NCBI GenBank assembly: GCA_934454525.1
Contig: CAKSFM010000032.1
Location: 1 to 8,868 of the forward strand
Length of the DNA stretch: 8,868 bases
DNA from: an uncultured Clostridia bacterium
GTDB lineage: Bacteria; Bacillota; Clostridia; UMGS1883
Direction of reading: 5' to 3'
The position numbers were made by a program, and so were the translations under genes. The notes under the pieces are model-generated. The model was not told the origin of the DNA and did no database searches. It saw only the letters and a program-made list of their open reading frames with translations. Shown piece after piece: positions 1 to 4,007 of this stretch (position 1 is the first letter of the stretch; every line of letters begins with the position of its first letter).

Positions 1-51
1 GTTGCTCATCACGGTATAGTCGCGCGTTTTGTCTATTCTGAAAACTGCCAT
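1..51 (-). CDS. Replication-initiator-like / DnaD-type HTH protein, N-terminal 17 codons only
   Basis: Only the first 17 codons lie in the window; the gene runs off the left edge. The visible residues read MAVFRIDKTRDYTVMSN. I recognise this as the conserved N-terminus of helix-turn-helix (DnaD/RepA-like) replication proteins carried by Clostridia plasmids and integrative elements, which usually continue with an NHHL-type motif and a winged helix. The ATG is at 51-49 and is preceded by a strong ribosome site (AGGAAAGGAGA on the minus strand, about 60-70). It lies directly downstream of the small Cys-rich gene, with an intrinsic terminator in between. The family call rests on recall of one short motif; the rest of the protein cannot be seen. 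If right, the left edge of the window is inside a mobile element. Confidence 0.6.
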   Translation of the reverse strand, partial: MAVFRIDKTRDYTVMSN

Positions 52-74
52 TTCAAAAATCTCCTTTCCTGTGA

Positions 75-113
75 AATAAAAAAAGCGCCGGGATTTTTTA
101 TCAATCCTGACGC
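75..113 (-). terminator. Intrinsic terminator between the small Cys-rich gene and the replication-type gene
   Basis: On the minus strand an 11-bp stem (103-113 with 85-95; one G-U pair and one A-C mismatch) closes a 7-base loop and is followed by a U-rich run (complement of 84-75). The stop codon of the small gene (103-101) sits at the loop edge. The T-run ends only a few bases before the ribosome site of the next gene, so transcripts entering from upstream must read through it to express that gene. Confidence 0.7.
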
Positions 114-271
114 TCTCGGTCTGTATTTTCTTTTAACGGTTTGAACATTGCGCAGCTCGTTCCTTTGTGGCAATGAATGTACGGGCAGAACGGATTTTTG
201 TTGTCAAGTAAATATGTATCGTAACCCGTCTGACATTTAGGGCATAGCTGCTCATTATTTTTCTGTTTCAT
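101..271 (-). CDS. Small Cys/His-rich (zinc-ribbon-like) protein, 56 aa
   Basis: This complete small gene runs from ATG at 271 to TGA at 103-101. The ribosome site AAAGGAA lies about 11 bases upstream (283-288). The product holds a CPKC knuckle at residues 10-13 and a second cluster, CPYIHCHKGTSC, at 29-40, giving five or six Cys plus two His as possible zinc ligands, then a basic/acidic tail. There is no signal peptide or membrane segment, so it should be cytoplasmic. Small proteins with a CPKC...CPYxHCH layout accompany replication and mobilisation genes in Clostridia integrative elements as far as I recall, but no function is established that I can name. It lies upstream of, and co-directional with, the replication-initiator-like gene. 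The ligand pattern, ribosome site and terminator together make a real gene likely. Confidence 0.75.
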   Translation of the reverse strand: MKQKNNEQLCPKCQTGYDTYLLDNKNPFCPYIHCHKGTSCAMFKPLKENTDRERQD

Positions 272-300
272 TTTTCAAAATTCCTTTCATTTCAAGGTAC

Positions 301-327
301 AAAAAAAGACAGATATTTCTATCTGCC
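301..327 (-). terminator. Intrinsic terminator with GAAA tetraloop
   Basis: On the minus strand GGCAGATA and TATCTGTC (327-320 and 315-308, one G-U pair) form an 8-bp stem closed by a GAAA tetraloop and followed by seven T (307-301). It would end transcripts coming from the right before they reach the small Cys-rich gene. A TAG stop of an otherwise headless reading frame lies in its loop. Confidence 0.75.
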
Positions 328-411
328 GTTTTTCAAATATTTTGTTTTGTACTTGCAATTCAAATGATTTTCAACGGTTATATCAAAGGTCTTTCCGTCA
401 AAAGTAGTAAA
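319..411 (-). pseudogene. Possible 3' remnant of a lost gene ahead of the terminator
   Basis: A minus-strand open frame of 30 codons ends with TAG at 321-319. Its tail contains FDGKTFDITVENHLN and then a Lys/Tyr-rich end (KYKTKYLKNGR). It has no ATG, GTG start or ribosome site, and a TAA lies just upstream. The composition looks protein-like and the stop sits exactly in an intrinsic terminator, as expected for a true gene end. I read it as the surviving 3' end of a gene whose front was removed, perhaps when the repeat array to its right arrived. I do not recognise the family, and chance is possible for such a short frame. Confidence 0.3.
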
Positions 412-481
412 TTAGTAGTAAAATTTGCTTTGAAAATCTTTTGAATGTGCCTATTTTACAGGTTTTCTTGAAATAATCTTA
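412..481. other. AT-rich intergenic stretch, no gene seen
   Basis: This stretch of about 70 bases lies between the orphan frame and the tandem repeat. Just at its left (411-433) is an imperfect direct repeat, AGTAGTAAATT then AGTAGTAAAATT. I see no convincing promoter, ribosome site or RNA gene here. Confidence 0.5.
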
Positions 482-612
482 ATTTTCTTTGCAGAAAAAT
501 CAGTCATACGCTCCGTCATTCCTCCTCTTTCGCAAAAAGGCACGCTCGGCTCGCCTGTTCGCTTGTAAACGCTCTCACCGCGGCTCACAGTCGCTGCCAC
601 CTTTTTGCGAGT

Positions 613-633
613 GCGCCTGCGGCGCTTTTTTTT
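613..633 (+). terminator. Terminator-like hairpin in repeat copy 1
   Basis: GCGCC (613-617), TGC loop, GGCGC (621-625), then eight T (626-633) make a compact GC-rich stem with a U-tract on the plus strand. No plus-strand gene lies upstream, so it would only block stray rightward transcription. Confidence 0.6.
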
Positions 634-652
634 ATGGTCTCCGCTCCATTCC

Positions 653-674
653 GATTTTTCTTTGCAGAAAAATC
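653..674. repeat. Perfect 9-bp hairpin at the repeat junction (copy 2)
   Basis: GATTTTTCT (653-661) and AGAAAAATC (666-674) pair perfectly around a TTGC loop. The copy 3 counterpart (825-833 with 838-846) keeps the stem but has loop GTCA. In copy 1 the left arm is clipped at the array boundary (about 482). Confidence 0.8.
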
Positions 675-785
675 AGTCGCACGCTCCGTCATTCCTCCTC
701 TTTCGCAAAAAGGCACGCTCGGCTCGCCTGTTCGCTTGTAAACGCTCTCACCGCGGCTCACAGTCGCTGCCACCTTTTTGCGAGT

Positions 786-805
786 GCGCCTGCGGCGCTT
801 TTTTT
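786..805 (+). terminator. Terminator-like hairpin in repeat copy 2
   Basis: This is the second-unit counterpart of the copy 1 hairpin: GCGCC (786-790), TGC, GGCGC (794-798) and seven T (799-805). Its conservation between units is expected from the repeat itself and is not independent evidence of function. Confidence 0.6.
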
Positions 806-916
806 ATGGACTCCGCTCCATTCCGATTTTTCTGTCAAGAAAAATCAGTCATACGCTCCGTCATTCCTCCTCTTTCGCAAAAAGGTCACGAATATCTTCT
901 ATGGTTCGGCAAAGCC

Positions 917-960
917 AAAATCAGAGCAGCGATATATATCGACTGCTCTGATTTTTCTTT
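917..960. terminator. Strong hairpin, probable bidirectional terminator after the secreted-protein gene
   Basis: A perfect 13-bp stem (917-929 with 943-955) encloses a loop that is itself palindromic (CGATATATATCG). The hairpin begins about 10 bases after the stop of the minus-strand gene. The T-run is good on the plus strand (TTTTTCTTT) and shorter on the minus strand (TTTT), so ending of the minus-strand gene is likely and block of rightward transcription also possible. Confidence 0.7.
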
Positions 961-965
961 ATCTC

Positions 966-2081
966 TTATTTGTACCACGAGGTATTGTCGGAATACACAA
1001 CCTGCGTAATTATCGGATTAGAAATATATTCAATGCCGGTGCTGTATTTATCCCAAAAATAAGTGTTACTTTCTGCTGACATCAACCATGTATTCTCAAC
1101 ATAATATTCCTGCTCGCGAACCTCTGTTCTTCCGAATACATCATAGCACACAAACTGCATTCTGAAAGCTTTTACCGTTTTATATGAAACATTCCTTATT
1201 GTAATCGCTATCTCTGACTTTCCGTTTGAACTGTAAACATTACTGTCATAAACGGCAATCGGTGCATTCACCTGTTTTCTCCACTCATCCATTGCATAGG
1301 TTTTTGCGGCATAAAGTTCTGCGGCATATTGCGTATTTTCAAGTTCATACAGGCAGGATTCGGCGTCAAACATTATAGCGGAATAATTCCTTGCGGCTAG
1401 ATTTCGCCTGTAATCTGCACGAAAGTTCAGAATAAGGTAATCGTTGTAGCTGTACCAGCCGACCTGTTTATAACTTGGCACATCAGGATAGGGAACCTCA
1501 ATGGTTCTGCCGTCAAGCGCCCACAGCACAACATCACCGTGCCATCCGACGGTTTCATACACAGGCAGCATAAGCGTTGGGATTGCGAGCACTCTGCCAT
1601 CATCCGACCACACGTTACGGTAATCACATCTATATAGTGTGTTTTTCCATGACCCGGGAAACTTTGCGGCAATTTCCACTGCTGCAGTTACATCCGGAAC
1701 AACGAGCGACACGAATCTTCCGTACTCATATGTGCTTGAATCTTCGCCATCGACAGAGATATTGAAGTATTGTGTATCTATATGATTTCCTGCCGTATCA
1801 TAACAATATAAAACAAAATCCATGTCACCGCGTACGTATGCGCTGTCTCCGAAAAAGCCATACACGCTGAATTCCAGGTTCTTTTTATACCGCATATCAT
1901 CTGAAAGCAAATAACAGCCTTCAATATCCCACTTTGTAATCGTAAAAATATCTCCGCCCATATTTGCATTTTCGCAAATTGCCACCGGAGTCCACTCTGT
2001 CCTTTCCGCTGAGGCGACTGCCGAAAACAATCCGACAGTAAGGATAAACGCCGTCAAAATTATTAACGCTGCTTTTTTCAT
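966..2081 (-). CDS. Secreted protein of unknown function, 371 aa
   Basis: The product starts with a clear Sec signal peptide: MKK, a hydrophobic core at about 5-20, and an ASA cleavage motif at 23-25 before ERTEW. There is no lipobox, LPxTG motif or later membrane segment, so it should be released or loosely surface-bound. The mature part is rich in Tyr, Trp, Asp and Asn and has the look of beta-sandwich modules. Two stretches resemble each other: FVLYCYDTAG near residues 89-98 and FRMQFVCYDVFG near 306-317, each followed by a polar strand with a Glu/Gln-Tyr pattern. The C-terminal 100 residues recall small Ig-like or FxLYD/DUF5780-type domains of Clostridia exported proteins, but I cannot assign a family. 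The start ATG (2081-2079) has a strong GGAGGAG site at 2091-2098. The gene is monocistronic with its own promoter and terminator. No catalytic motif is visible. Confidence 0.85.
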   Translation of the reverse strand: MKKAALIILTAFILTVGLFSAVASAERTEWTPVAICENANMGGDIFTITKWDIEGCYLLSDDMRYKKNLEFSVYGFFGDSAYVRGDMDFVLYCYDTAGNHIDTQYFNISVDGEDSSTYEYGRFVSLVVPDVTAAVEIAAKFPGSWKNTLYRCDYRNVWSDDGRVLAIPTLMLPVYETVGWHGDVVLWALDGRTIEVPYPDVPSYKQVGWYSYNDYLILNFRADYRRNLAARNYSAIMFDAESCLYELENTQYAAELYAAKTYAMDEWRKQVNAPIAVYDSNVYSSNGKSEIAITIRNVSYKTVKAFRMQFVCYDVFGRTEVREQEYYVENTWLMSAESNTYFWDKYSTGIEYISNPIITQVVYSDNTSWYK

Positions 2082-2114
2082 GATTTATACTCCTCCTTTT
2101 TTACATTCAGTTTC

Positions 2115-2143
2115 ATTTTACCATACAAGGTAAAATATTTCAA
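2115..2143 (-). promoter_or_regulatory. Promoter of the secreted-protein gene with a built-in palindrome
   Basis: On the minus strand TTGAAA (2143-2138), a 17-base spacer and TAAAAT (2120-2115) give a good sigma-A promoter 34 bases or more upstream of the start codon. The region 2115-2136 is a perfect inverted repeat, ATTTTACC-N6-GGTAAAAT, covering the -10 and the spacer, which is where a repressor operator would sit. Its middle contains TACCAT, the complement of the ATGGTA core repeated at the XRE/SLOG intergenic region. Confidence 0.65.
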
Positions 2144-2225
2144 TTAAAAAATTAAAATTTATCTGACACGGAATATTTACAGGCATTGACCGGCTTGTTC
2201 AAAACATTCCGCTTCATTCACGTGT

Positions 2226-2238
2226 ACCTGTAACAGGT
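2226..2238. promoter_or_regulatory. Short perfect palindrome, possible protein-binding site
   Basis: ACCTGT-A-ACAGGT is a 13-base palindrome in the gap between the secreted-protein promoter and the XRE terminator, just after a CACGTG (2219-2224). TTTATCTG (2158-2165) and CAGATAAA (2252-2259) bracket it as an outer inverted pair. There is no promoter next to it, so the role is unclear. Confidence 0.3.
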
Positions 2239-2256
2239 TAATAACTTGTGACAGAT

Positions 2257-2292
2257 AAAAAAAGAGCGCTGCAAAACTTATGTTTGCAGCGC
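2257..2292 (-). terminator. Intrinsic terminator of the XRE gene
   Basis: On the minus strand GCGCTGCAAA (2292-2283) pairs perfectly with TTTGCAGCGC (2275-2266) around a 7-base loop. After two bases it is followed by a run of seven T (2263-2257). It begins 8 bases past the XRE stop codon. Confidence 0.9.
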
Positions 2293-2299
2293 CTTATTT

Positions 2300-2608
2300 T
2301 TAATCAGCCAGATTTTTTACAAGGTTTTCGACAATTTGAAGCTGTTCGTCATTCAATTTCCGCAGGTATTTATTAATATTGTTTAATTCTGCCGGATTTG
2401 GTGTATCAAAGTCAAAAAACTCGCTCATGGTTATTCCGAGATATTCACAGATATAGGATAATCCGGCGAGTGACGGAACTGCGCCGCCGGTTTCGATGTG
2501 ATTAATGTAGTTAGGATTCTGACCTATTGCTAAGCTCATTTCGCGAGCGGAAACCTTCTTCTTTGTGCGCAGCTCTGCAATTCGCATGGCTATATTATTT
2601 TCATCCAT
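2300..2608 (-). CDS. XRE-family helix-turn-helix transcriptional regulator, 102 aa
   Basis: This is a small DNA-binding repressor-type protein. An HTH_3 (Cro/CI-like) domain spans about residues 8-62: IAELRTKKKVSAREMSLAIG holds helices 1-2, NPNYINHIETGGAVPSLAGL is the recognition helix and turn, and YICEYLGITMSEFFD completes the fold. A charged/hydrophobic C-terminal helix (about 72-102) may serve dimerisation; no ligand domain is present. I chose ATG at 2608 because an excellent AAGGAGGGTGG site lies just upstream (2614-2624); an in-frame ATG 18 codons earlier (2662) has no site and adds residues atypical of the family. It is divergent from the SLOG gene, with three ATGGTAT boxes between them. 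The natural reading is autoregulation plus control of that neighbour. Confidence 0.9.
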   Translation of the reverse strand: MDENNIAMRIAELRTKKKVSAREMSLAIGQNPNYINHIETGGAVPSLAGLSYICEYLGITMSEFFDFDTPNPAELNNINKYLRKLNDEQLQIVENLVKNLAD

Positions 2609-2667
2609 AATTTCCACCCTCCTTATATCATATTTTAACTCACACAGCAGCAAAAAACGCACTTTTA

Positions 2668-2728
2668 AAAATGGTATTTCTATTGATTTGCACCAATATA
2701 GATGGTATAATTATAAAAATACCATTTT
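2668..2728. promoter_or_regulatory. Three-box operator array between the XRE and SLOG genes
   Basis: AAAATGGTATTT (2668-2679) and AAATACCATTTT (2717-2728) are perfect 12-bp inverted copies. A third core, ATGGTAT (2702-2708), faces the last one at 17-bp centre spacing and overlaps the SLOG-side -10. The arrangement fits cooperative binding by the adjacent XRE dimer. Confidence 0.6.
2683..2711 (+). promoter_or_regulatory. Promoter of the SLOG gene
   Basis: TTGATT (2683-2688), a 17-base spacer and TATAAT (2706-2711) form a strong sigma-A promoter. The -10 is embedded in the second ATGGTAT box, so operator binding should block it. Confidence 0.8.
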
Positions 2729-2745
2729 AGAAATGAGGGGGAACT

Positions 2746-3244
2746 TTGAAAGTTAATAAATTAAATACCTGCTGTTTTATCGGGCATAGAAAAATCAAAG
2801 TTACAGACGAATTAGTATGTCATTTAGAGGAAATTATAAAAAGCCTGATTGTCACTGAAAAAGTTGATACTTTTTTATTTGGCAGCAGAAGCGAATTTAA
2901 CGAACTTTGTCTAAACATCGTTACAAATTTAAAAAAGAAATATTCTCATATAAAACGAATTTATGTGAGGGCAGAGTTTCCGTATATTGACGATGTCTAT
3001 AAATCATATCTTTTAGGAAAAATACGAAGATAGCTACTACCCTGAACGAATAAAAAATGCCGGCAAAGCGATATACATTGAACGCAATCGAGAAATGATT
3101 AACAATAGTTCTTACTGCATCACTTATTATATTCCGCGCAGACGAACGGCGGGTATTAAAGAATGTAAACCTGTCAGTGGTACCGAATATGCTTATTATT
3201 ATGCTCAGAAAAAAGGCATTGCAATTTTTAATGTAACAAAGTGA
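2746..3244 (+). pseudogene. SLOG-family (DUF1273-like) protein gene disrupted by a +1 indel
   Basis: The first frame (TTG 2746 to TAG 3033) gives 95 residues with CCFIGHR at 9-15 and FLFGSRSEF at 43-51. These are hallmarks of SLOG-family Rossmann-like proteins, thought to bind nucleotide-type ligands. At 3018-3022 there is an A5 run; with four A the frame continues LLGKYEDSYYPER and runs to TGA at 3242-3244. That part holds the family's ERNREMI and PVSGTEYAYYYA (Ser-Gly-Thr) motifs and makes a full-length protein of 165 aa. The downstream part shows no further stops, so the break is recent or a sequencing error. Translation starts at TTG, with GAGGGGG (2735-2741) 4 bases upstream; no ATG is usable in this frame. 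As it stands the product lacks its C-terminal half, including the SGT motif, and is probably inactive. The gene is AT-rich compared with the ABC operon, in keeping with acquired DNA. Confidence 0.85.
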
Positions 3245-3292
3245 AAATTACGTTTTTCTGCACATTTTTAGCCGGGGAGCAGTTACAAAATA

Positions 3293-3321
3293 TTGACGAA
3301 AGCGCTGCGAGGGAGTATAAT
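3293..3321 (+). promoter_or_regulatory. Strong promoter of the CrtO-like gene
   Basis: TTGACG (3293-3298), a 17-base spacer and TATAAT (3316-3321) are near consensus. They are followed by GGAGG (3336-3340) ahead of the start codon. Confidence 0.85.
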
Positions 3322-3347
3322 ACAAAAAAAGGTTCGGAGGTGTGAAA

Positions 3348-3902
3348 ATGAAAAAAATTATCGGCGGCGGTATGTTTTGCTCTCTTTTTCTCGGAATTAT
3401 TTTTTCTGCCCTTTACGGACGATTCCGCATTGACGCCCTTTTTTCTCTCTCCGTCACGTTTTTTACATCTTTTTATCATTTTTTCATGCGTGTGACGGTG
3501 GCATGTGCGGTTGTGCTGCTGCGAAAAAACCGTTTTGCGCACGATAAAATGAATTTCAAACTTTCGCGGTTTGAGACGGCATTGTACGAATTTCTGCATA
3601 TCCGCACAATCAAGAATTATGTTCCGACATATAACCGCGCATTATTTAAGGTGCGGCGCGAAAAGCTTGGCGAGCTTGCGCACAATATGACCGATGCGGA
3701 AATAATCCATGCAATCAGCGCAGTGCTGAGCTTCGTTCCCCTACTTATGACAAAAGTGATTAACGGTTTTTTACCTTTTTTTCTGACATCACTGATTATC
3801 GCACTGTTTGATATGCTGCTTGTGTTTGTTCAAAGATACAATCTTTCACGCATATCAGCGCTTATGAAGCGGCACAGGGAAACGGATTTTGCCGCTTTTT
3901 AA
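3348..3902 (+). CDS. Membrane protein resembling the CrtO (glycosyl-4,4'-diaponeurosporenoate acyltransferase) family, 184 aa
   Basis: The protein has about four membrane segments: residues 4-24, 30-58 (one long or two short), 118-136 and 138-160. A basic cytoplasmic loop lies between (59-115). Features I associate with the CrtO family are NYVPTYN at 90-96 preceding a charged stretch, AEIIHAISAVLSFVPLL at 117-133, and FDMLLVFVQRYNLSRI at 154-169, followed by a basic tail. In Staphylococcus CrtO acylates the glucose of staphyloxanthin. No carotenoid genes are visible here, so any acyl transfer would be to another, unknown acceptor. I chose ATG 3348 with GGAGG 8-12 bases upstream; GTG 3342 is too close to the site. 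The gene has its own promoter and a terminator overlapping its 3' end, so it is monocistronic. The family call is by recall of motifs and is moderate. Confidence 0.6.
   Translation: MKKIIGGGMFCSLFLGIIFSALYGRFRIDALFSLSVTFFTSFYHFFMRVTVACAVVLLRKNRFAHDKMNFKLSRFETALYEFLHIRTIKNYVPTYNRALFKVRREKLGELAHNMTDAEIIHAISAVLSFVPLLMTKVINGFLPFFLTSLIIALFDMLLVFVQRYNLSRISALMKRHRETDFAAF
3867..3900 (+). terminator. Intrinsic terminator overlapping the 3' end of the CrtO-like gene
   Basis: AAGCGGCA (3867-3874) pairs with TGCCGCTT (3890-3897) around a 15-base loop, and T continues to 3900. The stem lies within the last codons and the stop TAA is at 3900-3902. The large loop and short T-run make it a moderate terminator. 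Confidence 0.5.
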
Positions 3903-3922
3903 AATATTTATAAAATTTACAA

Positions 3923-3958
3923 ATTGTTAATGACAATGCATAGAAAAAGATGTATAAT
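3923..3958 (+). promoter_or_regulatory. Promoter of the ABC exporter operon
   Basis: ATGACA (3930-3935, 5 of 6 to consensus), a 17-base spacer and TATAAT (3953-3958) lie about 50 bases before the first start codon. A 15-base near-palindrome, ATTGTTAATGACAAT (3923-3937), overlaps the -35 and could be an operator. Confidence 0.75.
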
Positions 3959-4007
3959 AAAAGTTGCACAACTAAAGCATATTTACTGTTTGGGAGGTAG
4001 TGAAAAT

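Larger units (their letters stand above)
483..890. repeat. 173-bp tandem repeat array, two full copies and a partial third
   Basis: The units lie at about 483-655, 656-827 and 828-890 (periods 173 and 172). Copies 1 and 2 differ at only a few bases: CAT versus CGC around 505-509/678-682, T8 versus T7 in the T-run, and TC versus AC near 638/810. The third copy diverges after AAAGG at 885. Each unit carries a hairpin around a GATTTTTCT/AGAAAAATC arm pair, a 10-bp inverted repeat (CGCAAAAAGG...CCTTTTTGCG) bracketing about 60 bp, and a GCGCC-TGC-GGCGC stem with a T-run. Open frames cross the array on both strands, but the period is not a multiple of 3 and none has a sensible start, so I do not call genes. 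The near-identity suggests recent duplication. It is not CRISPR: units are contiguous with no spacers. Confidence 0.9.

Noticed and set aside
585..773. Minus-strand 62-aa frame inside the repeat
   Set aside because: It lies entirely in repeat sequence with no good ribosome site before its start. It may be a repeat-borne frame but there is no support for a gene.
483..890. CRISPR array
   Set aside because: The units are 173 bp, contiguous and without unique spacers; no cas genes are present.
489..1079. Plus-strand reading frames through the tandem repeat (489-1079 and 605-1009)
   Set aside because: They are made of the repeat itself, have no ribosome site, change frame relation at each 173-bp unit and run antisense into the real secreted-protein gene.
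3016..3035. Programmed ribosomal frameshift in the SLOG gene
   Set aside because: Joining the frames needs a +1 shift at an A-run, without a rare codon, stop-codon slip site or downstream structure. A simple indel or read error is more likely.
3228..3599. Minus-strand 123-aa frame over the CrtO-like promoter and gene
   Set aside because: It is antisense to a gene with promoter, ribosome site and family motifs; the product is low-complexity Lys/His/Cys.
3924..4007. Upstream start for the ABC ATPase at 3924
   Set aside because: It lies ahead of the predicted -10 (3953-3958) and has no ribosome site, whereas ATG 4008 has GGGAGG at ideal distance.
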